Shown: positions 21,501 to 36,500, counted from the first letter of the stretch. The stretch: DNA of 64,000 nucleotides from Dillenia suffruticosa (GCA_033439265.1 JAVTVX010000020.1:18308001-18372000), one strand, 5' to 3'. Made by a program: numbers and translations. Notes: generated by a model not told the origin, from the letters alone.

Positions 21501-24500
21501 CAACTTATGATATATTACAAGGTGTACTTCATTTCAAAAATGTTTTAATTGAATTTGCAACTTCTAATTATGAATATGGTTTCATTGATAATAGCGTTTT
21601 TTATTTTGCAAATACACCAATTCAATTATTGAAAATTTTTTACACATATACAAATTTATTTGCCGAGATTTACTATCCAACTACTCATTTGATATTATCT
21701 AATTTTTGTAAAATTTGTTTCGTATTTAATCAATTTGAAAATGAAGATAGGTTTAGTGAAATTGTTCAACTAATGAAAATAAAATTTTAAAATATTGTGA
21801 AGAAAATCCTATTTTGTATTTGGTAGCATGTGCTTTACATCCACGTGTAAAACTTGAAGGTGTTGAAACTCTAATAGTTTGTTTTTTTTTTGTTAATTTT
21901 TTAACCGAAATATATATTAGTGCACAACATTTAAAAACAAAAATATCATATACTTTACAAAGCATGTTTACATTTTACGAAAAGAAACATAATAATATAA
22001 GCGGTAGTGATGTAGGTGGTGGTGGTGGTAGTGGTAGTAGTAGTTCAACAATTCATTCATTTTCATTTAATCATTTACATGTCAGCAAAAAAACAAAAAT
22101 CAACTACCTTGTCGTTGTAACTTAATGAATTGTTTTTATACCAACAAACACATTGGCTAGAAGGATGTGACGATGACGATCATTTTAATATATTAGGTTG
22201 GTGAAAAAAATAATGCAACTTACTATCCAATTTTGGCTAAAATGGCCAAAGATATGCTAACCCCCCCGATGTCCACAGTGCCATCGAAAAGTGCTTTCAG
22301 TGCAGGTGGTCGAGTTTTTTCAAAAAAGCATACAAAATTGGCAAACAACACTTTGGAAGCATTAATTTGTATAAAAGATTGGTGGGATACAAAAAAAAGA
22401 GACAAGCCATGGAAATAGTTCGATGGTGGAAGATGAAGAAGAATAATAAATTTGTAGTGCATAAGAAAATTATGCAAATATGAAATTTAAAAAAAAAAAA
22501 TTCATTCTTGAAAAAATCAAAAAAGTATAACCATGTTGAATTAGTGAAGTTGAAAATCCAAGTGAAGAACTTCATAGTGGACGTACACCGAATTTGATGG
22601 AACCAATCTAAAAATTTCATGTGTACGCTTTTTTTATTTTTGAATTTCAGGCAAAAAAAAAAAAACCGGTGAATCAATCCAACATGGCCCAATTCAGTGG
22701 GCCTGGTTCACCAGGCTGGGCCAGTTCCAAGGAATTTTTTTGGGAACGGCCTGGCACGGCCAAGTAAGGCCTCGGAACCGCGGCCGAACCGGCCCACGGT
22801 TCCTGGGCCTGTCCCGGAACCAACCAAAACCAGACCGGTCCCACCACTAAGCCAAAAAGGAGATTGAGAGAACTAATGGGTGAATCAGAGTTTATTATTT
22901 TGTTCTTATGAAAAAACAAAGAAACAAAGATTTTTATTTTGTTATTGTTGCTGACGGTAAGTTTGCATAGACCTTTCTTGTCTTCTTCTAGTTATCTAAG
23001 AACCTTCCATCCGTAAATTCTTACATCCTTCTTCTAAAGTTTTAGCAGCTAATTCTTTTGTCCTATCAACAAATTCAGCCCTTTGTAAGCCGGTGTTCCC
23101 TCACATTCTCAATACCTATTTTACGAACATTTCCCATAGCTTTTACATGGTATTTGGCACGAACAACAAGAATTTGGTGGATTAATCACATTTTCCATAC
23201 CTATTGTACAACATCTTTCCATAGCTTTTACCAGTATTTTCAATACCTCAGATTAGTTTATTGTGGCTACATTCAAGGGGACAACAAGAAGTTAGGGGAT
23301 TAATCAGCAACACAAAGGGGATTGCGGAGGAGGGAAGGAGAGAAAACATGATAAAGAAAAAGATAATGCGTTCCAGGTAACATGATACGCATATCAGGAG
23401 AAACGAAACCAAAGTGCAAAAAATAAAATAATATATTTAAAGCAACCAATATAGCCAAAGACTACCAATGTTAGAACAGCAATGAAGCTGAAACAAGAGT
23501 AACAAGCAAAAGACAGACTATGAGACATACCAGAATATTACCTCTGAAAACGAGACCTATATGACCTCATTGAATGTGACTGAAATCGTTGTCTAAGTTC
23601 AGCAATCACAGATCTGACCTGAACATATCTTTGCCAAAAGAAGCAAACAAATCAAGAGATTCCTTCAGATATTACAAACCCACATCCCCCAGCAAATAGA
23701 AGAAAAGTTAAGACATGCAGCTAAGAAAAAATATAACAGAATCCACAAAAGAAGTGAATAAGCAGGTTCATACCGATGTCATCTTCGAATACTCTGCACC
23801 CGATAAATGTTCAACTGATGAATTCCCCAGTAGATAAAGCTGTTATAAAAGTGGGTTTCTTTATTCCATTGTCATGACAATAATATATGATTAAAGATAA
23901 ACAGAGGATTCCCTTCAGGAACATCTGATAAAATTGGAATGAATCGAAGAAGATATATATTGGGGCAAAAAATTGATACAACGAAGATCAGAATAGCCCA
24001 TGGGCTAGGATGGCATGCATAAATCGAAAAATGGTTCTGAAAAGATGTATAAAGCAAAAATCATCATCGTGCCTGCAATATTAAATATTTTCAAAACTAC
24101 ATTAAAAATTATACAAGAAATCAAGAACCCTTATCCCCCACCCCAAAAAAAAATATATATATATATATATTACAAAAACTTTGTTAAGAAAACAAGAAAC
24201 TGGCTTGTAATAAAGGACATTGAAAGTCATAAAGCTCTGAAAACTTCATAGTACAAAACAGCGCCATTTGAATTTTACACACACTCAACTAATGGTTGTC
24301 CTAAGAAACAAAACAGAGAGTAACTTGTCAAAATCAAATATATAACAGGCCCATGAGTGAAAAAAAGGGAGAAAATAAAAAAAAAAAAGATAATAAAACA
24401 CAATGAGCAAGTCAATGTCAATCTCTTTGCTGTAGTTTTCTACTAGAAAGGAGTGTGCATGTGTGTGTGTGTTCGAGAGGGGGAAGGGAGGGGGGATGCA

Positions 24501-27500
24501 AACACTATGACAAGAATTAACCCTGAACAGTTCAGCAACTGATAAAAGAAGGCCCAGTCTGACATTTCACAGTGACTTTTGGTCAGAATGACCACAAAAC
24601 ACATTGAGCTGAGTAGGTTTTTTTTTGGGGGGGTCCTTCCAACTTTAGTCTAGGGTTCCGCAGGGTTTATAAATCTACAAACATAAATATTCTAACGAAA
24701 TTACAAAGGACTTTTTTGTTGAAGATTTAAAGTAGCAAGCAATGAGAAGGAATAAAAAACTTCAAGAATTTTATTGATCTTTCAAGAGAAGTGTACAAGA
24801 ATTGAAGACATTTTTCATACCTTCAAAGAACAACTAGAGCCTCCTTAAATAGAGAAAGAGGAAAGAAAGCTAAAGAGAGAGATAAAGAGGGAAAACTGAG
24901 AGGAGAGGGCACTGCCCTCTCCTACTAGCCGTTGGGGACAGCCCCAACGGCTCTTTAAAAGAGCAGTTGGGGCCCCCTTTTGGGCCCCTTTGAGAGAGGA
25001 AAACCTGGGCCCTAAGGGGCCCAGCAGATGCATACAGAAAGGGCTTATTTAGGGCCTGATTTGGGTCTCTAGATGGGCTGGAATGACTGAACAAAGACAG
25101 GAGAAAACTGTCCTAAGATCTTACAAATGTGATTCCTAATTTGTCTTCATTTCAACACTCCCCCTCAAGTTGGGTGTGTATATATCTATAACACCTAACT
25201 TGTCCATATTTTTGAGGATGTGCTTTGCAATTCCCGGCTTGGTGAGAATATCAGCAACTTGATCATCACTCTTTGTAAAGCTAGGAGTGATGAGCTTCTC
25301 TTCAATCTTTTGTCTAACAAAGTGACAATCGACTTCGATGTACTTTGTTCTTTCATGGAAAACCGGGTTTGATGTTATGTGAATTGCCGATTGATTATCG
25401 CAATGAAGATGAATAGGGGTTGGGACGGAGAATCCAAGTTCTTCAATAAGAGCCTTCAACCAAACTATTTCGCTTGTTACGGCCGCCATAGCTCTATATT
25501 CCGCCTCAGCACTTGACCTTGAAATTACATGTTTTTTGCTCTTTCATGCTATTAGGTTTCCTCCAACAAACATGCAATACCCTGAGGTAGATCGCCTATC
25601 TTCCGAGTCTCCGGCCCAATCCGCATCACAGTAACCCATGATTTATGAGCTGCCGTTTTCCTTCATCCAAATTCCCATGCCTGGAGTGCCTTTTAGATAA
25701 TGGAGAACCCTTTCCGCAGCTCGCCAATGCTTTCTTTTTGGCTTGTGCATATGTTGGCTTACTTGACTCACAGCAAATGAGATATCTGGTCTGGTTATGG
25801 TAAGATAGATAAACCTCCCTACAAGCCTTTGATATCTTTACTCATCCTCATACTCTTCATCATCATCCTTGAGCCCGTAGGAAGAACTGATGGGACTACA
25901 TGCGGGCTTAGCACCTAACTTCCCTGTTTCCAATAAAAGATCCAGCACATACTTTCTTTGTGATAAAACAAACCCATTTGAACAATAGGCAAATTCTATC
26001 CCTAAGAAATATTTTAGTTTCCCTAAGTCTTTAATGTCAAACTTAGTTTGAAGAAATTTCCTAACTTGGTTGATTAAATTTAAATCATTTTCAGTTATAA
26101 TTATGTCATCAACATAAACTAACACTACTATGATTTTTCCATTTTGATTTTTAACAAAGAGAGATGTATCACTATTGCATTTCCTAAAATCATGATTAAG
26201 AAGAGTAGAGCTAAGTTTTGCGTACCAAACTCTCGGAGATTGTTTGAGGCCGTAGATTACTTTCTTTAGTTTGCAAACTTTATTGCTATGATGAGCAAAC
26301 TCCGGAAGAATTTCCATATATACTTCTTCTTCTAGGTCCCCTTGGAGAAATGCGTTTGCTACATCCATTTGAAACATTGGCCAAGAGTGATTAATTGCAA
26401 GAGACAATAAGACCCGAATTGTGTTCATCTTGGCCACTGGTGCATAAGTCTCTTTGTAATCTACTCCATATGCTTGAGTGAAGCCCTTTGCCACTAATCT
26501 TGCCTTGTACTTATCAATACTTCTATCACTCTTATGTTTGATCTTATAAACCCATTTGCATCCCACAGCCCTTTTTCCTTTTGGAAGCAGAGATATTTCC
26601 CATGTCTCATTCTTAGCCAAGGCATCTAGCTCATTCTTCATGGTTTGGACCCATTAAGGATGATTTTTGTCTTCTTCAAAGGTTCTAGGCTCTTGATATT
26701 GGTCTATATTTCTTATGAAGACTTGGTGGCTCAAGGAAACATGAGAGGTGGTATAATAATCACAAATTGGATATCTTCGACTCATCCACTCCGATGGAGG
26801 AAGTCTAAGTCTAGTTGATCTTCGAAGAGAAGGAGAATCATTTTGTTCTTCTTGCCCGTGTTCCAAGTTGGCTCCCCCGTGTTCCAAGTTGGCTCCCCCT
26901 TCCTCTTGGTCTATTTCATGATCCGTATGAGAAGAGACCAATTCTTCTTGGGATGGATGATCATCTTCCCTTTGAATTGGTTCGTCTTCTTCATGTATTT
27001 GAGGTAGATCTTTGATGGTAGGAAGTACTACATTCCAATGATCTTGGTCACCTTTTTCCCTTGAGTGTTCTTGATTCTTCATTTCTGCAAAATAAAATTC
27101 ATTTTCCACAAATATCCCATCCTTAGATGTGTATAGTTTGTTAGTCAAAGGATCATAGCATTTATATCCTTTCTCAAATGTGGAATCGCCTAAAAATACA
27201 CATTTTCTTCCTTTTTCATCTAGCTTATTTCGAAGATGTGTTGGAACATGTACATAGCAAGAGCATCCAAAAACCTTTAAATGAGAAATATTAGGTTTCC
27301 TATTAAGAAGCTCTAAGGGAGACTTTCCTCCTAGGATATTTGAGGGCATAAGGTTTATAAGGTGGGCTGCTATTTTTATGGCTTCACTCCAATATTCTTT
27401 AGGGACGTTTGAATGGAACATCATGACCCTCGCCGTTTCTAGTAAGTGTCTATTTTTTCTTTCGTCAACTCCATTTTGTTGTGGAGTATATACACATGAT

Positions 27501-30500
27501 TTTTTATGGATGATTCCTTTCTCCTCTAAAAAATTCTCAAATGCATGACTAGTGAATTCTCCTCCATGATCTGATCTAAGAATTTTGATGTTGGCATCGA
27601 ATTGCCTAGTTACATATCTATAATAACTCTTGAGTGCCTCAAAAACTTCAGATTTGGTCGTCAAAAGGTATACCCAAGTATATCTAGTCTTATGATCAAT
27701 AAATGTCACAAAGTATTTAAAACCATTATGGAAAACTATGGGTGAAGTCCACACATCAGAATGAATGAGCTCAAAACCATTTTTATATATTGTGTTTGAA
27801 ATTGGATAGTATATCCTAGTTTGTTTTCCAAGAACACAAGCTTTGCAAAGCCTATCTTCAATCTCTATGTTTGGAAATAGGCGTTTCAAAGCTAAGTCAC
27901 CCAGATGTCCTAAACAAGCATGCCATATGGAAGGATCTTGACTCTGGACAGCAAAAACTTGATTTTCTCCATCCAAGTAATATATGTTGTTCTTTCTAGA
28001 CCCCTTGTCAATCAAGAGATTCGACTTGAGATCCTGAAATACAACTTAGTTAGGATCAAAAGTGGCTTTGCAATCTCGTTCTTTGGTTATTTTGCCAATG
28101 GACATGAGGTTGGAGTTAAATTTTGGCACATATAGTGCTTTAGTTTTCTTGCCAAGAAGTTCAACTTCACCTAAGTAATCAACTCTCAATTTTTGACCAT
28201 TGGCAACTTTGACAATCTTATGGTCTGAAAGAGGAATAAATTTCTTAATTTTGTTTCTATCTTTGACCATATGATTGTCACAACCGGAATCAATAAGCCA
28301 TTTATCAAAATGAGAAGAGTTTAGATCATTACCAGAATGTGGAGCCATTTGATCGATGAGCCTTTTCATTTCTTTATGCATTTCCTCCATCTTAGATTCA
28401 AGGGCAGCCACTTGAGAGACTTGTTGAGTGTGTGCAGGAGAATCTACCTCTCTTTTATTGTTCTTGGGTCTCAAGTGTGGATAAAGAAACCAGCACTTTT
28501 CCCTTTTGTGGCCTGGTTTTTTTGCAGTTGGTGCACACAACCTTTTTCATGAAGTTCTGACTTTTGTTGGCCATATGCTGTTCCTGGACAGATTTGAAGG
28601 CTTGGGTTTCGGATTTCAGCATGTTGGATTCTTCTAGCCTCATGCTTGTTTCGGCCCTTTGTATCATAAATTGGACTTCTTGGAATGAAGGAAATACCTT
28701 CGTTCTAAGAATTTCTTGGCGAATTGAAGCATATTCTTCTCCAAGGCACATAAGAAGACCAAAAGTCATATCTTCATCATTTCTTTGAAAAAGAGTTTTG
28801 AGATTAGAAGTAGGAGGCCTTAGAAGATTAAACTCATTCCATAGATTCCTATATTCTCCAAAGTATTCGGGTAGGGATTTATCTCCTTTTTGGATTTTAG
28901 AGATCTTCTTTTTCAACTCAAAAATTCTGCCGGTGTTTGTTTCTTGGCCATACAGAGCATGCATTTGATCCCACAAGATCTTTGCATTTGGAATGCAAGT
29001 GACCATTGCTTTGTGGATCTTGTCAAGAGACATTTGTAGAAGCACCACCACTTGATCATCTCTTTTCTTCCATGCTTTGAATGATGGATCAGCATCATCA
29101 AGAGGATCTTCAAATATGTGATTTTCAAAATTGAAGAAGTTTAAAGATCTCTTGATGGTATCTTGCCAAGTATTGTAATTTGATGAATCCAAAAGAATGG
29201 AAGTGAACATGGAAGTGCTAATTTGTGGTGGTGGATCACCAAGGATGGAGGAAGAAGGAATTGAAGCCTGCTCTGATACCATGTTGAAGATTTAAAGTAG
29301 CAAGCAATGAGAAGGAATAAAAAACTTCAAGAATTTTATTGATCTTTCAAGGGAAGTGTACAAGAATTGAAGACATTTTTCATGCCTTCAAAGAACAACT
29401 AGAGCCTCCTTAAATAGAGAAAGAGGGAAGAAAGCCAAAGAGAGAGATAAAGAGGGAAAACTGAGAGGAAAGGGCACTGCCCTCTCCTCTACTAGCCGTT
29501 GGGGACAGCCCCAACGGCTCTTTAAAAGAGCAGTTGCGGCCCCCTTTTGGGCCCCTTTGAGATAGGAAAACCTGGGCCCTAAGGGGCCCAGCAGATGCAT
29601 ACAGAAAGGGCTTATTTAGGGCCTGATTTGGGTCCCTAGATGGGCTGGAATAACTGAACAAAGACAGGAGAAAACTGTCCTTCTGAGATCTTACAAATGT
29701 GATTCCTAATTTGTCCTCATTTCAACATTTTTCATGACTGAATTTGTCTTCTCCCTCCTCCCAACTTCTTTCAGTGTCCAATCTCTTCTTCTCCCACTCG
29801 TGTTACCCTACCCATCACTATTTGTATCACAGAAAAACCTCAATCGTCCATTTTCCCATGATTCTATTATATTCTGTTGTTTTCAGTAGAAAAACTTACA
29901 AAAAGAAGAAGAAAAAAATAAGGGGGTTTTTGGTTTACACTAGGGAATCGGAATTGTAATAGGAATCAAAGACCTTGGGAATGGAATATGGATTTGGGCC
30001 AAAACCATGCTTTTACTCGGGTTTCACAAACCCCTTATTTTGAGGATTTCATTCCCAAACCTCCATTTCCATTCCATTAATCCAAACAACTCATATGGGA
30101 CTTAATCTGAATCTTGATTCTCATTCCCTTTAACCAAACACTCCCCTAATTTTGCAATATTGTCCACCAATCTACAATTGAAACAAAAGGTTTAAAGCAC
30201 AAACATAAGAATGCAAAAGTCATATATGTAAAGCCTTCTATGCCTAATATCAACCGGAATTCTAGCATTACAGGCCTACGAGTAAACATAATCATATGTG
30301 TAATGCCTCCCATGCCTAATATCAACCAGAATTCTACCACTAACGGCCTAGGAGTAAAGCATGACAAGTAAAACTCTCCAACTATGCTTAGGAAATGATT
30401 ATACGGTTTTAAGAAATTCCCATTACTCAATGAAAATCAGAAACCACATCACAGGGCATATGCAAGAAACAAAGACCATAAGTCTCTTTGGTCTTCTCTC

Positions 30501-33500
30501 ACCATGAACCCTCTCTCTTTTTTCTGCGTTCTCGTACACTTTATGAATATCTTCTACTGCTCAAGCCTGGTCCTCCAGAAGAACCAATTTGAAACAAAAA
30601 TTTCCATTGAAAGTATTTTTTATATCTAAGCTATGATGAATCCAGGCCAAGTGGAAGACTGTTTAGATCCTACAAAATAACTTGTGACCGGTAATCATAG
30701 ACAACAAAAAATAAGTACAGACTTCCATTCAAGGTTCAATAAATTCTTGTGGTTATTTAAATATAGGTTATGGGATCTTTTTTGGTGATCTTATGCATAA
30801 CACTCATTGCAAGCTCCAGGAAATCTTGATATCAGGAAATTCGCAACCTGCCCCCTACTACAGGACTAGATCAGAATCCATGATCACCAGATCACAAATA
30901 GCAACCATTGAACAAAATGAAGGCAATGAAGCACCAAGGACCTGCACCATTACAACCTAAGAGAAACCAGAAAATCTTCAAAATAGTCTATATTAACTCA
31001 AAATTCAATAAATAAATAAATAAGAAGATAAATAAAGTTAATGTTTCTTTAAACAAAAAAGAAAAAAAAAACCTCAAAATTCTCATTTTTCTTCCTCTCA
31101 AAACCAACAAGAAACTTGCTAGATGGATCATATGAATAGCCTTTGTGCTCCCACCAACAACCCCTGGCCCAATTAAAAAAAAAAAAAAGGAAAATGAAAA
31201 ATGAAAAAGCTCCTTATCCACACTTCCAGCTAGCATCGAATCAATATAAAATAACAGCATGAACCAACTCTCATAGGCATCTAGTCCATGGCCTGTTTCT
31301 GCCTCTCTCTGTAAAGCAGATACCTTTTAACTAGAACGATCTCCCTTCTTTCCAAGTCATCTTCAGTTATGATTAGACCAAGCAGCTTCCCAGACAAAAG
31401 CACCTTTAGAGAAAAAGTCATACTAATGGCTTTCCATGGGAGACACTCTCTCCTGTCAAGCTCAAAATCCTCCACAAATAACCTTGTGGAACCCCCAAAC
31501 CTTAGAGAAGCCAGAACCACTAGTGTCCTCCATGACATCATGTCCTCTCTATCTGGACAAACATGGGCTCTTTCCAGACACACAAAAAAACTGGAAACTG
31601 CTTCCAAGTCCCAATGAACTTACATTCCTCATGAATTTTAGAAGCTTATTCAGTGTCCAGAGCTGCCAAGGAACACAGAGAGAGAAAACTTACCTATGCC
31701 ACCTTGTCCCCATGTCCTTCAATGAGGCAGGCATACACCAAACATCGAGCCAACAACACAGCAACATAAACAAAAATCACCATTATTTCTCTATGAATAT
31801 CAAATGAGGACCAATGTTGTTCAAATAAAATGTCTCCATAAAGCAAACGAATTTGGAGTCAAAGAGAAAACCTCTTGGCAGAAGTTTCCGAATTTTGTAG
31901 GTTGTACAATTAAATCAAGATATGTCATATTAAACAAAGACAAATAAGGAATTTTCTCAGAGTTTTCATACTTTGTCTCCATAATTATATGAAGGACCTA
32001 AATTGAGAGTGCAGAACCTTTTAAAGGGAACCACAAAAACAACCTCACCAAAAGAATAAGAAGGCTCCAAAGCAATGTTGAGATCACATGGTTTCCTGTA
32101 GCACTACTTCCTACTTTTCAAATCTTAAAATCTATAATAAGCAAATACGTGCCAGAAAAAAAGTGAAACAATTAGTGAGTTTACTTTAACTACCTGTCCA
32201 AATGGAACATATGAAGGTAAATACGGCATCCTTCGCCATGATCTCTGATCGCTAGAGTTGATGTTACTATTTCCAGCTACTTTTCCAGCCGTTGCTTCAT
32301 TTGATGGCTCTCCATCGGAATCAGAAACTGGTTTTAAAGATACACCGTCAGAACCCTCCTGGATTTCAAGAGATTGTGGCACAGCAACAACATTAATTGA
32401 TGATGTTACTGCAGATTCAGAGCCTGAAGACTTTTCAGTGTCGGTTGGTTTTCCCTTGTATCTGTTAATTTGTCTCTTAACGCCTTCTAGAGGTACAAGC
32501 CTTGAAAGTCTCCAGAAAGAATTCTGTACAGGGCCCAAACCCAGGACAAGCTGCTCCCCCTCATTTTCCTTGGGTTTTTGAGTTGATTTCTCCACCTGTT
32601 CCTCGTTTCTAGACAATGTATTAGAATTCCCAACAGAAACAGTCACCAGTTGAGGCTGAGCATTATAATGATGAAAATATGCAGGTGACAAGATACGAGG
32701 CACCAGATCTTCAGGGATGCAGTAAGTCTTGAAATAATTGTGCCACCCTTTCCTATGAACATAACTGTAAGAAGAAAAAAAAATACTTGAGTTAAATACA
32801 TGTGCATGTCAATGTTGGAGAATAATATCGCGATGGACTTCGTTAACAAATTACAATGACATTGAACTCACTCTCTTAAAGCAGCATTTCCTACAGGAGG
32901 CTGGGAGAATGTAATACATTTGATCTGAACCTTTTCAGATTCTTTTGCTGGTGTAGAAGCATTAACAACCCTCAAAATGGCTAGGGTAGCAAGGACTGCA
33001 ACCTACATAGACATAAAATGGAACATCTAAAGGACACGTCAGAAAATAAACTCACATATAGCTAGATAAAATAAAAAGTAGGTTAGTCAAACTTACAGCT
33101 CCACCAAGTGAATGCCCACAGAGAACAAGTTTTCGTTTTTTCTTTTCAGCAAGCCTGTATAACTCCAATGCAGGTATTCCTTTGGCACGAGCCAAGAACC
33201 CCTGGAGATCAAAAATTTTAAACAGAGAAAATGAGGGGGGAGAGAGAGAGAGAAGTTATAATATGATTTAGATCTGAAAAAGGACAAGTCAACTTAATTG
33301 AAAAAAAATAAGATGTCAAATGCAGGATATCAGGCGGATAACAATAATGACACAAACCCGATGAGCGGCAGGCTTTGGTTTGCCTTCAACCACCTTAGGC
33401 ATCAATTTGATGGGCTTCTGACCATTAGCTACGCTCTCGCTTCCAACTTTCGCTGATTCAGAATCAGAATCTTCAACCCCAAAAATATCTTCTGCACCAT

Positions 33501-36500
33501 CTTCATGGAATATGGCACCTTGCAGAATGTTTGCATCGGCCATGACATCCCTTAATTGACAAGAAAATAATAACAAAAAGATTGGACTGGAATAGTGCCA
33601 GGGAACATAAATAAAACTAAAGGCTTGAAGTAGCTTATCAGTTGGCCATATAAGACACCTACTTATATTGTTTGGTTCCGATGAAGGAGGCAAATAGTGT
33701 ATCACCAGCTTCTGCTAACAGGTACCTGTGAGAGATGTAATGTCAACAAGCCAACTCAATATGAGGAATGGCTAGGAATGGCTCACCCATTAGCACTTTA
33801 GCTAAACCATTACACAACAAATAACATGCCTCAGTGATTGGGGAAAAAAAAAAAAGAAGAAGAGGAAGAAGAAGAAGAACCCCAGAAGGAAACCAATAAT
33901 AACACAACTCATGGGAAGTCCTTTGCACTAAAGCACCAAAGGCATGGCACACTAAAGAGAAAAAACCACTATCCTATTCCATAAAAGCTAAGTGACAAAA
34001 ACTGGTATCTTCCTTCTATCAATAAAAATAAATTCACAGAAAAATTTCACAACACCAGAAGCTCTTCAGTTCAGCTTCAGTCTCATTTTTACAACCCGGT
34101 GCCTTGAAATTAATGAAGGAAATAAAATATTCCTGAGGGCGAGCCTATTGTACACCCAAAATACCAAATGTTTGTTCTGCATCTCTCAGATGGTTGGGCA
34201 AGATGGCGGTACATTTCACTACCAGCCCACGTAGTGAATCAGTTGGTGCTTCGCAATGTGTTCAGCCTCTTTGAGCAGATCAGAGCTGATTATCTTATAG
34301 CAGCTGTCAGAGAATTTCTAGGGAATCCAAAAAGATTCTTTCTCTCTTTTTCTCTTATTTTGTTCAAGATTATGCAGTATTATGTACAAAGGATTCATCT
34401 CTGACTCTCTTTATCTATCTGTTGTACCTGGGAGGTTCTTCCTCTGCTCCTATCTGTAGAGAATGGCTGGGAACTGTTGATTGTTACTCTCCAAGGAAGA
34501 GGCAGAACAAAACATAAGCAGCTTGAATTCAGAACAGCTATTTGATACCTTAGTGAAACACTTGAGTTGTCATCTCATGTCCGCTTTTCATGAAAAGAAA
34601 ATGCAATAATCAAAGAAAAAGTATGGGAATGTAACAGAATTTTCCAGTAAAAAATTTCTCCTCACACTTTTTGGAATACTGTTAATAAAATAGCAAACAT
34701 GGAATGGAAAACTTAACGCATAAAAACAGTTTAAATTAATGCATGAAAGACAATGATTACCAGCTTGTGGCTCTAGTCAAGAAAAAGAATGTGTTATTTG
34801 AGATTTTTCTAATTTGATTACCTTAAGCCTTATTTATTGAGTTCCATAAATCTCTAGTCACTAGTTGACTCAGTTTTTTTATAATTATAAGGAGGTTTGG
34901 AGCTATCAGTACTTCTAGCTCATTAAATGAATGTTTGCCTAGCTTTACGCCTTTCACTGAACATTTCTTCCCATTCCTCCATCATCTTCTTCTCCATGTC
35001 TTCTTGCCTTCAGCTTTCCAAAAATTTCAACAAAAAAATCTGAAATTCCGTGAATGCTTCTGCTTATAATTCAAGCTAACCTCAAAATGTTACAAATTAA
35101 AACTTCCCTCCATTCAAATTCCTTTAGGCCACTGAATGAAATTTGTTCAAACAAAAAATGCAAATGCCACAAAAATCAGAAATATCTTCTAGTAAACAGT
35201 ATGATAGGAGGCACAAGAAGTCTTAGAAACTATTAACAGTGGTTGCAGTAGCAGGGTCCTCTATACACAAAAATAAATTAAGGAACCAAACATGCTCACT
35301 GACTTCAATGCCAACAATTAATTTCAAGCATGAGATTGGAACTTCAACGTTTTTATAAGTTGCAACTTACCAACACAAGAAGATGACTTAGTCTATCAGA
35401 AAGTGACCATTTTTAACTGATAAAATGGGAATACAAAATTTAATTACAGTTGAAATCCAACAGTCACTAACGCATAATGATCACTAATCATGACTACCAC
35501 CATTATTGCAGGCCAATACAACCATTTTCACATTTACTTAAATTTAAATATGTAATTAGTTTGCTAATCATTACACAAGGGCAGAGCCAAAGACTTTTTG
35601 ATGCTTTTATCATTGAAGAACAAAGAACAAATATTCAAATGCAGTATTTTTGTAATTCTCACAATTGTCCTCAAGCATGGAGAATTCCTCGAATTAAAAA
35701 CACGAAATGATATATGATATTAATGCAGCAGCCATGACAAAACACCACATAACCTAATGTACAATATAAGGTTAATTTTAACTCCATAGCGTACTTCAAC
35801 CTAGAAATTGTGTCATTTGACATTGACTGTAGCTTGCAAACTGCCAATGGTTGTGAACATAGCTAATCAGCCAGAGATATGGCAGTTCCATAGCAAGGAG
35901 AAACAAACTTTGGAGGCCACACATGTAGAAAGTTGGTACGAGGTATGTGCATTCCAATAACAAAAAATTGAATAATGAAAGAATTTACTTGGATAATGAC
36001 CTTTTGCTTGTATCTTAGAAGGTAACGAAATTATTTAATATTGTGAAAATCTAAGATTTAATCGTAATGCTTTATTATAATCTTGTGTTTGTGCTTTTGA
36101 CTAATCAATATGTGTAAAATAAATTTTACCTAATTATTTAAAAAAAAAAGAATAATGTGTTGAAAAAAAAAATCTTTTCCATTTATGTGGTATATATTAT
36201 CTTAATTGTTCCGAGACAATAATAAGTTCGTATCTCCTATTTTAGTAATTGGGATTGCTATAGTACCACATTTGGGGTCTTATGCTCCAAATCACACATC
36301 ACTGGGAGATATAATGATCCCAGTAACCATGGCATGGACACTATTACAATGCCATTACAGCTGCAACAGGCAACCCAACAGCCATGACAGAGCCTGGACA
36401 CTGTTATAACAGCCAATGTGGCTGCAACAGGCCACAAAACTGCCATGACAGAACCCTGGCACGGCTGTTACATCCATGACATTGGTGGTAGTATCAGAAA

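Larger units (their letters stand above)
19676..22849 (+). mobile_element. hAT DNA transposon with 8-bp target duplication, decayed transposase
   Basis: The ends are TAGAGGTGGGATTGGACCGG and, on the minus strand, TAGTGGTGGGACCGGTCTGG, an imperfect hAT-type inverted repeat. The flanks are identical 8-bp duplications, AGCCAAAA, at 19668-19675 and 22850-22857. Subterminal regions are rich in CCGG/GGCC motifs. The remnants of one transposase gene run on the plus strand, antisense to the host gene, with its own TATA box, an N-terminal BED zinc finger and a C-terminal hAT dimerisation domain. The middle third has many stops and frameshifts. The element lies in intron 9. Confidence 0.9.
24717..29727 (-). 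mobile_element. Ty1-copia LTR retrotransposon, broken
   Basis: A 5.0-kb element in intron 7, in the same orientation as the host gene. It has LTRs of about 441 and 446 bp and a TTTTT target duplication on both sides. A primer site complementary to initiator tRNA-Met (TGGTATCAGAGC) lies next to the 5' LTR and a purine-rich tract (GAGGGGGAG) next to the 3' LTR. Parts from 5' to 3': gag (about 29.3-28.5 kb), zinc knuckle and protease region (about 28.5-28.0 kb), integrase (about 28.0-26.7 kb), reverse transcriptase (about 26.6-25.8 kb) and RNase H (about 25.5-25.1 kb). The integrase-before-RT order identifies copia. The polyprotein has roughly four interruptions. The LTRs differ by about 2-3%, so the element is young, on the order of one to a few million years. 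Confidence 0.93.

Noticed and set aside
36327-36482. Short regularly spaced repeats as a CRISPR-like array
   Set aside because: Only 2.5 imperfect tandem units without unique spacers, in a plant intron.
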